From Paguma larvata (taxonomy: Eukaryota; Chordata; Mammalia; Carnivora; Viverridae): a DNA stretch of 64,000 nt. Within the stretch, counting starts at the first letter, position 1. Each line of letters starts with the position of its first letter. Shown here piece by piece: positions 45,265-56,710 of the stretch. The position numbers and the translations under genes are program-made. Location of the stretch: assembly GCA_030068075.1 (NCBI GenBank), contig CM057839.1:52790960-52854959 (forward strand), written 5' to 3'. The notes beneath the pieces are model-generated. The model saw only the letters and a list, made by a program, of their open reading frames with translations. It did not search any database and was not told where the DNA came from.

Positions 45265-45465
45265 ATTAACTGTGAAACTTGGGCAAGTGAATTTACCTTT
45301 CTGATGCAGTGTCTATATCAGCGTAACGGTAGTGAGAGCAGGTCGCACCTCACAGTGTTGTGCTGAGGATTACAGAAGCCATTATTACACCTAAGGCATT
45401 AAGAACAGTTCCTGGCACACAATAAACACTCAAGGTCAGTATCATCACCATGATTGTTATACTGT
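45265..45465 (+). mobile_element. MIR
   Basis: GAAACTTGGGCAAGTGAATT, GAGCAGGTCGCACCTCACAG, AGAACAGTTCCTGGCACACA and ATAAACACTCAAGGTC follow sense MIR. Confidence 0.85.
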
Positions 45466-45957
45466 CATCATTATGAATGTACAACCCAGGGGCTAAAAAT
45501 TTTCATTTTTTATTTAATAAAATTAAAGCTGTAACAGAGCCTAGGAAATGAAAAGGAAAAAAAATGGAAGAAAAAAAACTTTTTCTAATAAGTTTCATCA
45601 TTGTCCTCCAGTCTTCCTGACAAACCCTAACTACATCTACTCCTCAGAGAAATGTAAGAGGCGGTGAGTGAGGGAGTGGAAAAAGATATAAAGAAACAAA
45701 TAAACGTGATAAAGAGGAGAGAAAAGGAATGGGTACAGATGGAGGAGCCTTTCTGTGGTCTTTAATGCTGCCAGATAGGGAGGAGTTGAACTGAAGAGAG
45801 AGAGATGTCATTGGCTCAGCCTTGCCCAGCCTCTCTCCCTTCTCTGCTTAGAAAATCCTTCCTCAAGCATTGAGCTACCTCGCTTAGCTTTTCCTTACCA
45901 TGTCCACGCATTTCTTTCCACTGTTTACACTTTGTTTCACAGAACATTATATGTATG

Positions 45958-46095
45958 AAGGACTTTAGAAGTCACCTCATCCAATCCTCTTATTTTATAT
46001 ATGAGAAAAACTTAGGGCCAGTGAGACAAAGACATTGCCCCTGGTGGTACAGCTCTAAAGTGGCACAAAATTAAAACTGGGCTCCTTGTGCCCTA
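45958..46095 (-). mobile_element. MIR-family fragment
   Basis: CTCATCCAATCCTCTTATTT, GAGAAAAACTTAGGGCCAGT and AAATTAAAACTGGGCTCCTT match the reverse complement of a MIR-like SINE. Confidence 0.55.
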
Positions 46096-46398
46096 GGCGT
46101 GGACTGTCTCCCTTAGGACAACAAAACGAGTACATTTCCCGAAGAGGAGACTGGCTGGCTCTTGTCCCATTTGGCAGATACATAAATGTTTATCTTGGGA
46201 GGAAAATCTTGAGTAATATTTTTAAATGAATTAACAAGAATTGTACTGTTTTTAATTCAATAGACATGTTTTATTATTAACTTCATTGCCTGCTAAGCCT
46301 GAAATTAGGTTTTTCTATGCTTGGGCAGGTCCTGCCTAACCAATAACAGGACAATCAGATTTCAATTAAACAGATATTCCCATTTGGGCCATACACAT

Positions 46399-46399
<1 letters not shown>

Positions 46400-46439
<40 letters not shown>
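46400..46439. repeat. CA microsatellite
   Basis: About 19 uninterrupted CA units, the longest pure dinucleotide repeat in the window and the one most likely to be polymorphic. Confidence 0.97.
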
Positions 46440-46441
<2 letters not shown>

Positions 46442-47020
46442 CCCACAATCAAGAGACACTTAATCAAAACAAACTCTGAGCCCATTCTTGTCACTCTCCT
46501 GGCCTATGTTTAGGAGAAGGAGATATCAAATATTACAAGATAAGGCTCTCCTAATACATAAATTTCAAACCATTTGTCTTCCAAAAGAGGAACATATTTC
46601 TTGCTCTCATTCTACTTTACTATTTCTAATCCAGCAACAAAAGGCAGTCTAACCACAGCCTTTAACACATTTTCATTTCTGGCTTCTGAATGTCTTCAGT
46701 GTGGTGTGCCCAAATCAGGCCAACCGTCTCCTACATGTTCAATTTCCTTACTCCCAGCTTTCGACTCCACAACGGAACACTGAAGCTCTAAAACCAGAGT
46801 CTTTCCATACCTTTTAATAACATATTTAAAAATAGATACCACATGTATTTTCCTGTTATTGTTTTATCTCAAATCTTTAAGTATCGAAGAGAAACACTGT
46901 GAGACAAGAAAAAACAAAACACAAAAAATGCTAGTTACCCTTTTCCCCCTTCCTTTCCCCTACTATCTGATGGGTAGCGTCTCCTCTCTCATTTGCTTCA
47001 CTACGTAGGGTTTCAAACAT
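46440..47020. other. Unclassified sequence
   Basis: No gene; a 69-codon frame (46574-46783) has no recognisable domain. Confidence 0.3.
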
Positions 47021-47021
47021 A

Positions 47022-47029
47022 TGACGTCA
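47022..47029. promoter_or_regulatory. Perfect CRE palindrome
   Basis: TGACGTCA within CATATGACGTCATTGTG, about 220 bp upstream of the plus-strand exon candidate. Function is inferred from the motif only. Confidence 0.3.
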
Positions 47030-47249
47030 TTGTGATTAAGGGAAAGATTCAGGCATTCTTCTCACAGAAACATCTGACACTGGGTCACTAAAAATAACTC
47101 AGCTCTGCTGTCTAAATAGGTGTTTACCTGGAGTAGAATAGGCACATATAAAGCTGTTTTATTAGCACTGTTTGGTAAGTATTATTTACACGGATCTATA
47201 GTACTATTATGTGTTTTGTTTTTCTTTTCTCTTTATTTTTCTTTCACAG

Positions 47250-47735
47250 ACACATAGGCTGGCCACCATAGGAGGCAGCAGCTGTGGTTGCCACCTCACA
47301 CATATGAAATTCAACAATCGGAAAACAGAACCCAACACCACAAAAATGATTGCAAAAATCAAACGCTCAAGCTCAGGAAGAACTGAACCAAGATTTGGAA
47401 GTTTCCAAGGACAGAAGAAGAAAGTTGCTGCATCCTCCTACCCTGTATGCCAACGAGCAGTGGCCATCCAGCCTCTCCAGATGCCTCTCAAAAAAAAAAG
47501 GAACACACCAATGTAACAGGAGCTGAGATCCTGGGGGAGCCAATTAGATTTAAGCCACTTTTGAAATTCTGTAAAAAAAATTGAATTAGAAAAGAAACTT
47601 GGCACTTGAAATGACATTTTATGTATTTTGCTTAGGGCCTGTGGAATACTACTCATTTAATGACCAGTTGTCATGCTTATAAAATAAACCTTGGGTTTTT
47701 TATATAATGGAATAAAGTCATTAGTTGGTGAAACA
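47250..47735 (+). CDS. Candidate 3'-terminal exon, unidentified
   Basis: A strong acceptor (TTTTCTCTTTATTTTTCTTTCACAG in two parts: a long pyrimidine tract from about 47219, then CAG at 47247-47249) precedes an open frame in phase 0 that ends with TAA at 47514-47516. That is 88 residues: THRLATIGGSSCGCHLTHMK at the start, a Lys/Arg-rich middle and MPLKKKRNTPM at the end. AATAAA poly-A signals follow at 47683-47688 and 47711-47716. The composition is very basic. I recognise no domain, and no upstream exon is paired. It could equally be a lncRNA exon or chance. The CDS portion is 47250-47516; the end is placed about 20 bp after the last AATAAA. Confidence 0.22.
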
Positions 47736-47739
47736 AACC

Positions 47740-48825
47740 TAGCTTCAGAGGAAGAATGTGGCACATCAAATCTAATAGGTACCCATCCTTCATCTTTGCA
47801 ATTATCGGCCAAAACATGACAAATTTGGCCAAGGTCAACGGTAGATAACTGCAGAGAAACTCCTCCAATGGCTGGCTGTGTATTCCTCTGTGGTTCCTGC
47901 AATTGTCTAGCAAAACTAGGGTAGGGGAAGACCTGCAAAAAAGCAGGAATTTTCAGATTCCATGCCCTGTCCCCAGTACAAGCTCAATGGCCTTTTGATA
48001 ACCTGTGGCAAGAGAGGGTGCGGCTAGGGAGGAGAAGCTCTCAGAAAAATTGTCAGTGTCTCTGCAGTTGCAGAAGGTATCTGGAGAGACTGAATGGTCA
48101 CTGCCAGTAGGTGTGCAGGGTAGGAAGATGCAGCAATGCTTTTTTCCTTCCTTAGAAACTTTCAAATCTTGTTTCAACTCTTTCCAGGGTTAAGCATTTG
48201 ATTTTCACAATTGTTTTTGTAATGTTGGGTGCCACTCAGTTGGGTTTCAGCTGTTGGTGGAAACAGAGGACCTGGTGTCCCCTGACTCCTGGGTCTCTCC
48301 AGAGCTCCCTATACCAATTTGATGGCTATTTATGAATCAGGTATACCTTTCTTAACTAGATACACAGCAGATATGTCAAAGACAACAGAATCAGGCAAAA
48401 AGACAGTAAGACTTTAAAATAACCAACTTCAGTTGGGTTTCTGGAATGGTTTCTCTTCATTCAAGGATGAAGTAGCCACAGATCCATTTTCAAACATGAT
48501 TTGGTAAAAGCAAACAGACTCTCCCCCTGAGACCCTCATTCACTCCTTTACCTCTTTAATACAACATCAAAGTAACTGGGTCTAAGAAGCCCACAAAGAG
48601 GGAAAAGGATACATGGCCTCTTGAAAAACATTCCAGGGCAAGGATATACTTTTGTTCTATGATGTGGTAGAATGTTTCAATTACATCACCTCATTCTTAT
48701 CCTCCCAGAAAGAATGCTTATCTCATTGTCTCTGGTGACAAATACGGATTAGGCACTTCGTCTGTGTCAAGCACTGAACCACAGGTCAGGAGGGACAATA
48801 GGAGAACTCATACTCTGTTGAAGCT
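47740..48825. other. Unclassified sequence
   Basis: No gene or nameable repeat. Minus-strand frames at 47657-47938 and 47677-47913 overlap each other and have no domain. Confidence 0.3.
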
Positions 48826-48828
48826 AAT

Positions 48829-49737
48829 AAAAACATGCATCTCTTGGACATCAACTTTAGCAACATTTAAATAAGACATGCATATGGCCAAGAGACACTT
48901 GAAAAGATGCTCATCATCACTAATCATCAGGGCAATGCAAGTTGAAACCACAATAAGATACCATCTCACACCAGTAAGAATGGCTTGTATCAAAAAGAAA
49001 TAACAAGTGTTGGTGAGGATGTGGAGAAAAGGAACCCTCCTGTGCACTACTGGTAAGATGTAAATTGATACTATAGATAACACTGAGGACCTCCCAAAAA
49101 AATTAAAAACAGAACCATCATATAATCCAGAAATTCTACTTCTGAGTATTTACCCAATGAAAAGAAGTACACTAATTTGAAAAGATATATGCACCCCTAT
49201 GTTTACTGCAGCATTGTTGACAGTAGCCAAGGTATAGAAGCAACCTAAGGGGCCACTGATAGATGAATGGATAGGAAGATGAGTTATATACATATGATGG
49301 ACTATTAACCATAATAAAGAATGAAGCATGGATGGACATTCAGCTATTATTCTACATAAATCAGGCAGAGAAAGACAAATACTATATGATTTCACTCATA
49401 TATGGAATCTAAAAAAATAAACAGAAAACAGAAATAGACCCATAAATACAGAGAACAAACTGGAGGTTGCCAGAGGGAAAGAGGTTAGGAAAATGAGCCA
49501 AACAGGTAAGAAGAATTAAGAAGTACAAGCTTCCAGTTACAAAATAAAGAAATCATGGGGATGAAAAGTACAACATAGGGCATATAGTCGATAATACTGT
49601 AAGAAGGTTGAATGGTGACAGAGGTGACTATACTTATCGTGTTGAGCAATGAATAATGTATAGAATTTTTAAACCACTGTGTTGTACACCTGAAACTAAT
49701 ATAACATTGCCTATCAACTGTCCTTCAATAAAAAAAT
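48829..49737 (+). mobile_element. L1MA-type element, ORF2 end and 3' region
   Basis: AAAGATGCTCATCATCACTA, CCATCTCACACCAGTAAGAA, GTTTACTGCAGCATTGTTGA and TGATTTCACTCATATATGGA are the C-terminal end of L1 ORF2. They are followed by the 3' untranslated region ending TAACATTGCCTATCAACTGT, CCTTCAATAAAAAAA. The frame is broken by stops and small indels. 5'-truncated; no reverse transcriptase remains. Confidence 0.95.
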
Positions 49738-49764
49738 GTACATGTCTGTGTGTCTGTGCAAGAA

Positions 49765-49960
49765 GCAGCTCACCTTTCAAAACCCATCTTTTTGAAGTTC
49801 TACCTTAAATATAACCTATTCAATGAGATTGTTTTGATGTCCTAACCAGAAATAACATCTCCCTTACCTATATATCTTTTTCTACTTTGTATTTTAGCAG
49901 TTTATGTAACTGTCTTATTGCCCCCCACCCTGCATAAATTTTTTGAACATTTTTGTGATG
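49765..49960 (-). mobile_element. L2 fragment
   Basis: GCTCACCTTTCAAAACCCAT, TTCTACCTTAAATATAACCT and TTTATGTAACTGTCTTATTG resemble the reverse complement of L2. Confidence 0.45.
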
Positions 49961-49964
49961 ACGG

Positions 49965-50196
49965 GAAAGAAAATATGTCAGTTAATGTCAAGTTCATGAA
50001 TGTAGGGTAGAGACAGTATCCCAGTTACTGAGGATCCTCTCCTGAAGTCAGGAAAAGACTTCACCCAGCTGTACTCAACAGGACACTAGAGTTAAATTAT
50101 CAAAGAGAAGAAACGAGAGCATATCTGCATTGAGAAAGAAAATAAGCAAAAGTCTGATGTCCTAGGATGTCTTCTAACACAGACATTTAAAACGTA
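49965..50196. other. Unclassified sequence
   Basis: No gene or nameable repeat. Confidence 0.3.
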
Positions 50197-50410
50197 GGGG
50201 CACCTGGGTGGCTCAGTTGGTTAAGCGTCTGACTTCAGCTCAGGTCATGATCTCACAGTCTGTGAGTTCGAGCCCCACGTCGGGCTCTGTGCTGCCAGCT
50301 CAGAGCCTGGAGCCTGCTTTGGATTCTGTGTCTCCCTCTCTATCTCTGCCCTTCCCCAGCTAGTGCTCTGTCTCTCTCTCTCAAAAATAAAATAAAAACA
50401 TAAAAAAAAA
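50197..50410 (+). mobile_element. Carnivore SINE (SINEC), well preserved
   Basis: GGGGCACCTGGGTGGCTCAG, GAGTTCGAGCCCCACGTCGG, GGAGCCTGCTTTGGATTCTG and the tail CAAAAATAAAATAAAAAC. Flanks TTTAAAACGTAG and TTTTTTAATGTAG form an imperfect target-site duplication. Confidence 0.96.
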
Positions 50411-50424
50411 TTTTTTAATGTAGC

Positions 50425-52010
50425 AAGGTCTGATGACCCTGTGATTGGCCATGAAGGGCAATCAGAGTCCTTTTAAGATGGGATCGTCAATCCCATGATA
50501 ACACTAATCCAAAACAGTAACTGAGGAATAATATCTTTGTTTTTGAGGCCCTGGAACTCCTTTGAGAACCTTCACCCTGCAGAGAGCAGGTAATCTTCAG
50601 AAACAATTGAATTCCCATGTTTGCATTTATCACACTGAATGATATGACCTCTTTGGAGAGTAGGAAGGATTAAGAACTTAATTAAACCAATGCTTTGTTA
50701 TGCACAACAGCTACGGCCAATCACAGTGACCAGTTTTGTCTATGAAATTTTTGAAACAGTATTTTCCCTAGATGATTACAAAATGGGAACACATATATGA
50801 TATCAGCCAAATCACAGCATTTCATGATAGTAACTAAACAAATATTTGAGCTTTGGAATGGTTTTCAAGGAAATAACATTTAGAAAGTCTCTTTAGAGCT
50901 GACAGTCTTTGAAATTACTGTTCCTTAAGCACTTACTTTCTTTTTGGCCTCATTGTGTAAATCATGCTGCTCTTCCTCAGTTTCCCAGGATCCCCAAGGT
51001 CATTCTCTACGGTGTTTGCTTTAAACGCAACTTGGTGCCAAGATTCTGCCTCAGCTTTCAAACTCACTTGGGTGACCCTTTCCCACACTGGGTCTCTTCA
51101 TACTTCCCTACTTCCAGATCTAGTTGATCTGCATTTTCTGCAAAAAGTTTCACTTCCCAGTAACTGCAATCTGCTCCTTGCATAGTTTCCTTCCATTCCC
51201 CTGGGTAGGTTGCTGCCAGGAAGGCAGGGAAGAGGAGCTTTTTGATGCTAATGAGGCCTCTGTGCTGGACTTCCAGCTAATCATGAGGAGCCCAGTATGG
51301 TAGTTCTCTGGGGAGCCCAGGTGACTGCAAGTAGAAGGGCACAGCCGAGAGCTATTTAAGCACCTTGCTGTTAGCCTAAAACAGGTATTCCAACATCTGA
51401 GCAGTGACCTGTAAATGGTTTACATAATGAAGAAATGAGTCAGTGTACCTGGCAGTTCAGACCTGAACCATATAAGGTATTAATTCAAAAGGAAATCTGA
51501 GAAGAGGATCGTTCAATGGTGACAGATGATTTTTTTTCTTTGAGATGCTGGTAGTGGAATAAGGGTTAACACATTATGGACATCATATTCTTCTGCTGTT
51601 TTTTCATCGTTGTGAACTTTTAGAGGACTCTGAGGTCCACTCTGAGCCCAGCGAGTCTTGCCTCCTGGCAATTCCAGGGAATGAGAGCACCATGCCTGCT
51701 GAGAGCCATGCCCATTACTTGTCAGATTAGCTCTCCTCCAGAACTGAAGAAACCTGCTGTAGCCTTTTAGAAGACCCAGGGGAAAAAAAATCATCACATG
51801 TTTTTAAACACTGAAAAATCTCCTAAAGTAAGTGAAGTCTCAGCCAACCTGTACCAACCAAGGAGTCAAAAGTTATGTCTGAGACCCTAGGGGTAATCTT
51901 TCAGATGGTTGGAATGACAAAGGAAAAGCGTCTGACATTCTAAACAGAGAAGACACAACAGGCAAGGCTTACCTTTTCGGACCTAATGTCAAAACCTTTA
52001 AGGAGCTCTT
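50425..52010. other. Unclassified sequence
   Basis: No gene or nameable transposon. Frames at 50909-51185 and 51513-51797 have no recognisable domain. Confidence 0.3.
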
Positions 52011-52017
52011 GGGATAC

Positions 52018-52098
52018 ACCAGGAATTTACTTGTATTATCTCATTTAATCCTCATAACAATCATTTAAGTTAGATGGCAATATTAATATTCTCATTTT
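52018..52098 (-). mobile_element. MIR, left part (split by a SINE)
   Basis: TGTATTATCTCATTTAATCC, TCATAACAATCATTTAAGTT follow the reverse complement of MIR. The element resumes at 52312. Confidence 0.8.
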
Positions 52099-52311
52099 GA
52101 GGGTGCCTGGGTGGCACAGTTGGTTAAGCATCCGACTTCAGCTCAGGTCATGATCTCACAGTTTGTGAGTTCGAGCCCCACAACAGGCTCTGTGCTGACA
52201 ACTCAGAGCCTGGAGCCTGCTTTGGATTCTGTGTGTCCCTCTCTCTCTCTCTGTGCCTCCCCTGCTCATGCTCTGTCTTTGTCTCTCAAAAAGAAATAAA
52301 AAGATTCAAAA
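52099..52311 (+). mobile_element. Carnivore SINE (SINEC) inserted in a MIR
   Basis: GGGTGCCTGGGTGGCACAGT, GAGTTCGAGCCCCACAACAG, GGAGCCTGCTTTGGATTCTG, CT-rich block and A-rich tail. It has a perfect 14-bp target-site duplication, AATATTCTCATTTT, at 52085-52098 and 52312-52325. Confidence 0.97.
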
Positions 52312-52382
52312 AATATTCTCATTTTTAAGATGGAAAAATTGAGGCTTAGTGAGCTTAATTAAGTAAATCATCCACATCTCCC
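52312..52382 (-). mobile_element. MIR, right part
   Basis: TTTTTAAGATGGAAAAATTG, AGGCTTAGTGAGCTTAATT continues the MIR core interrupted at 52099. Confidence 0.78.
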
Positions 52383-52384
52383 CA

Positions 52385-53185
52385 ATTAATTAGCATAGAT
52401 GGGATATGAATACATGCTATCAATTACTAGTACTATCAGTGGCAAGGGAGACTTTCTATCATGAGTAGGCTGTTTCCAAGAAATTTTGGAGGATGAAGGA
52501 AAAGAGTGAGCAGAAAGAAAATAAAAGAGTTCCTCAACAACGACGGCAACAACGAGACTATGACAAGAATAGAAAAAAGAAACTTGAGAAAAACACGAGA
52601 TTTCTCCAAGCACATTGTCAGTTCATTTCTCTGTTATCTGGCTTAATGAGGCAAAAGGAGAGTCTGAAGTTGACGCTTGTGAACATTTCCCCACAAAGAC
52701 AGGTTTGTTCATAGCCAACTAAGTTGTCTGCTAAGGTTGCCCATGCAGACTCAAACGTCACTCACATGGTATCATTCTCATTCGAGTGTCATCTGCCCCC
52801 ATTTGCCTATTTCCAGCGGTCAGCGTCCAGGAACCGAGTTTCTCAGCTGTGTCTCCTCCTTGGGGATGCTGGGGAGGGGTGGTGACATCATGGGAATGAT
52901 ATCTGTCTTCTCGTCTAGGATTCAACTGAATGTGTCGAATAAATGCTACTGCTAGTCCTGCAGCAATGCTGAATTATTCTATCTGCCAAGCAAATGCATG
53001 TGGAAAACAGCAGGCTATCCCCACTCAGCCCCAAAGAAAAGGGGAAGAGGCAGCAATAAGAAAGTACTCAAGCAAAACTACGTAAGAGAGGTGAGCTTTA
53101 CTCACTTCATTCCTCAGACATAAAGAGTGAACCTACATTTCTATTTTCATATTGCCATAAACAGGTAAAAAAGGAATTTGCTTCT
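52385..53185. other. Unclassified sequence
   Basis: No gene or nameable repeat. Confidence 0.3.
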
Positions 53186-53189
53186 TCCT

Positions 53190-53395
53190 CTGTGCTCTCA
53201 TGCTCCTTTGTACAAATTGCTAAATTATAGTGCTTACCATATTGTCCTGTAATTATATTTTAAGTGTCTGCCTCCCCACTAATGTAATAGCTCCCTTTTT
53301 CCCCTTAATATTTGTATCCAGTGCATCTGGTACCAGGCTAAATAAAAATTTGTTAAACAAATGAAAGACTGAATGAAACAATGAATGAATGACAG
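53190..53395 (-). mobile_element. L2 3'-end fragment
   Basis: TAGCTCCCTTTTTCCCCTTA, ATTTGTATCCAGTGCATCTG, GTACCAGGCTAAATAAAAAT, TTGTTAAACAAATGAAAGAC follow the reverse complement of the L2 3' end. Confidence 0.65.
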
Positions 53396-53558
53396 CTTGC
53401 TCAAAGGCTCTCCTTAACTAGGGCAAAAAGAAATGTTCTTTTTCCTCTATCTTTATGACTGAAGATAGTTGATACTGTCACACTTAGACTGGAGGAGGGT
53501 GAATCATGCCTGTTTGTAGTATTAGGTTTCTAGGATGTTTGAGCACTTAATGAATGTT

Positions 53559-53597
53559 TTGTGTGTGGCTGTGTGTGTGTGTTTGTTGTGTGTGTGC
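53559..53597. repeat. TG-rich microsatellite, interrupted
   Basis: GTGTGTGG, then six GT units, GTTTGTT, then GTGTGTGTG. Confidence 0.85.
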
Positions 53598-53754
53598 AGG
53601 CTCCTCTGCTGCTATACTCTACAGAATTAATCTCGTATCTCATAACTTACTCCCTTAATCACTGATTTTCTCTGAACATAACTAATTCAATTAGATCTTT
53701 AAAAAAAAGGCATTCTTATTGTAAGTTTTTATTGTAAGTTCCTGGAGAGAGGAA

Positions 53755-54525
53755 AGGGCAGAAAATGTGACATATTCCAAGCATGATGGATGTTGGATAT
53801 TCAGCAAGACTCGATACAGACACAGCCCCTCCTCTTGCAGAATTTACAGTCAGTGAGAAGAAAAGAGATAAGTAATAAGGCAAGTAAAGTATAGTGACTG
53901 TAACGACAGAAGAAACAAAAGGTGTTATGGTAGCACATAAGGAGATCGAACCTAATCTGGAGATCAGGAAGGGTCTCTTAGACAATCTATCTTTTAAGTT
54001 TCAACCTAGGTGGATAAATAAGACTTAACCAGATAAAGGGAATATGAGAAAGAGAAGAAGTCCCAGAGACAAGGAAGAACACAATGCAAGCAAAACATTT
54101 TAAGAAGATAAGAATGGCTGGGGTTTAAGTGAGGGGGCAAGCCTGGGCCTCAGCTTATTTATTTTAAGGGCAATAGAGGTAAAATCCACTGAAGGATTTT
54201 GACCCAGGTGGTGATATTTGGGTCCGAGGTTAAGGAGAGAGACTTGGGTTGTAGGTAAAAACACACAGATTTGAGGGTTGTACTAGTAGAGTTGGCTAAG
54301 TGTAATAATAAATGGATCTTCAACATTTTCCTTGTAGCAAGATGACTCTGGCTGTCATGGAGAATGGATTATAAAAATGTGAGACTATGTAAATAGACAG
54401 ACACTCTTTGGATGCCATTTTGGTAGTCCACATGAGGACAGAAATGATAGTGGAAATGGAAAGGAATGGATGGGTTCAAAAAAAATTAAGAAGACAGAAT
54501 TCATAAACTTTGCCAACTGACTAGA
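53755..54525 (+). mobile_element. L2, long copy, left part
   Basis: AATTTACAGTCAGTGAGAAG, GGTGTTATGGTAGCACATAA, GGAAGGGTCTCTTAGACAAT, AGTTTCAACCTAGGTGGATA, GACTCTGGCTGTCATGGAGA and TTTTGGTAGTCCACATGAGG run in L2 order over more than 700 bp. A hAT element then interrupts it. Confidence 0.85.
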
Positions 54526-54526
54526 C

Positions 54527-54745
54527 CAAGGTCAGCAAAATTTTCTGTAAAGGGCCAGATCGACAAACCTTAGGTTTTTCTGGCCGTACAATTTCTGCCA
54601 CAACTACTCAACTCTGGTGTTTTGGTGAGAAAGGGGACATAGACCATATGTAAGTGAATGAGTGTGATTTCATGCTAATAAAAATGTATTTATAAAAAAC
54701 AGGCAAACAGGTCAAAGTTAGCCTGAGACTGAAGGTTGCTAAAGT
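54527..54745 (+). mobile_element. hAT-Charlie-type MITE, second copy
   Basis: GGTCAGCAAAATTTTCTGTA, AAGGGCCAGATCGACAAAC, CCACAACTACTCAACTCTGG, ATAAAAATGTATTTATAAA and AACAGGCAAACAGG. Same family as 16174-16376. It lies inside the L2, so it is younger than that copy. Confidence 0.78.
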
Positions 54746-55000
54746 CAAAAATGGGAGTCAAAAATGGCTCCCACATGTGTCACTTGAGTATCTGGTTGGC
54801 TAGATCTACTATTAACAGAGAAAGGGACACTGGAAAAGGTTCAGAGAGAGGGAGGCAGTGGCCAGGTTTTAGACAAGCTGAGTTTAAGATACCTGGTAAA
54901 CATGTCCAGTAAGCAGTTATATGTTTGGATCTAGGCTAGGAAAATGACGTAGGCTCTAGGTAAAGACATACAGGTTCGGGAGTTGTTTTAGTTATGGCAG
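54746..55000 (+). mobile_element. L2, middle part
   Basis: ACATGTCCAGTAAGCAGTTA, TATGTTTGGATCTAGGCTAG and GACATACAGGTTCGGGAGTT continue the L2 after the hAT insertion. Confidence 0.6.
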
Positions 55001-55329
55001 ATTAGATGTTATTAACAGAGCACCAAAAATCCATGGATTTTGTAAGAAGTTCCTCCCACCGTGATACAAGGAACTCAGACAGGGGTGGGAACACAGTTAT
55101 TCCACGAGCCTGTCCTATAGCAGCATCCACCCCACTTAGCCAGAGGAGGAAGGTTCAGAGAGGAGCACCAGTAGGGCTTTCTATGGCCCCAGTGTATGCA
55201 CCACATCCACTCACATTCCCCTGAAGAGATCTTATTCACGTGGCCACCACCTGCAAGCACGGCGGGGAAAGGCACTCGAGCTGTGTGTCGAGGATAAAGG
55301 TAGAAGGGATTTGGGTGGGCAGCTACCAA
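55001..55329. other. Unclassified segment between L2 parts
   Basis: May be an insertion into the L2; I cannot name it. Two overlapping minus-strand frames here have no domain. Confidence 0.3.
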
Positions 55330-55460
55330 GATCCACCACAAGAGTCGAAGTTAAAGAATAGACCAGGAAAGCATGAAGATGAATAAAAGTGGCCCAGACA
55401 ACGGCAAAGAGCGAGAACAAGTTCAGAGCTCTGAAGAACCCAAATGTCAGAAGATGAACT
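55330..55460 (+). mobile_element. L2, right part (tentative)
   Basis: AGAATAGACCAGGAAAGCAT, AGCGAGAACAAGTTCAGAGC, TCTGAAGAACCCAAATGTCA resemble the next L2 section. Confidence 0.45.
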
Positions 55461-55464
55461 GAGG

Positions 55465-56698
55465 AGAAAGAAGATCCAGCAACGCAGAATGACAAAATGA
55501 AAATAAAACTTGAAGATTTTGTTAGATATTTAATGAACACAGGTAGAAAGGAGTGTACACGTACCTACTAAGCATTGATCCCATCTCTGACAAGCTGACA
55601 CTTATCTGGTACCTCTGATATCATAAAAAAAATGGTATGAAATATGAGCCAAATTGCATTTAAGAGAAAATGGCAAAATCAGCTCCTCCAAAGAGCCAGA
55701 TTTTCGTTACCATTCAGATGGACTGCTTTAGGGCTATGCGCTGTGATACTCATTTTTTTCATTCACTTTTTGTGTCCATAAATCAACCTATATAGGTAAA
55801 ATGTATTTTCTGCATCAAAAATTTTATGTGATCTTATACACACATGGACATATTAAAATAAATATGAATATATATCTGTCTGCATATACCCACACACTCG
55901 GTACTCACAGGATTCATTACCACAATGCACTTCTGTTTTGGTTCATTTTTTTGCAATTCTCCACGCTCTCTGCTTTGCTCAAGGCTTCTCTTCCAGCTCT
56001 CACCCCACCTGTTTGTGTGTCTGTTGCTGGCTCCGGATGAGAAGACCAAGAAGAAAACAGGGTGGATTCCTCCCTGGTAACATTTTAGGCACTGCTTCAT
56101 TACTACAAAATATGACACAGCCTGTAGCTTAAACAACAACAGCAAAAAAAAAAAAAACCCAGGCCAGAACATCCGTGCTGCCTTCCTCACAATCCTGAGT
56201 CACGCAGACTTCAGCTGGGAAAAGAAGAACCTGGGATCTCGCAGAGCTGTCTACCAATCTACTCTCTTCTCTCTCTTTAAAATCTAAAGTCTTTGGGACA
56301 AAGAAGGGGATTCTGAGGATTTTATATCTGGAACACTCTTTTTGGCAGGACAGCCAGCCTTGCTTATAAATAAGTTAAAAAAGAAAACAAGCAGATTAAA
56401 AAAAACCGATCTGCCCAGGAGGTACACAGATGGTAAAGAAAACAAAATTAGTAACCTCTTCTACTTGCTCAGCATAAATTATTAGTGTACTCAACCTGAC
56501 CAAGTGACTATTTATAAGCCTGACCTCGAACATCGTGGCGTTCAATAAATATAAATTGAGGATGGTGACAATGCTACCCATATTTCCTTACTTAATGACA
56601 CACTGTTGGCAGTTCATGTTCAGTGGCACAAATCATATGCATTTTATTCTTCCATTACTACTCTTCACATTATAATTCTTACCAGGTATGAATCTATT
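55465..56698. other. Unclassified sequence
   Basis: No gene. An A14-type run sits near 56144-56157; a 118-codon minus-strand frame (55834-56190) across it has no recognisable domain. Confidence 0.3.
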
Positions 56699-56710
56699 AG
56701 AAATAGCCTT

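Noticed and set aside
48808..49395. Minus-strand frames of 91 and 81 codons
   Set aside because: Antisense to L1 ORF2 and its 3' region.
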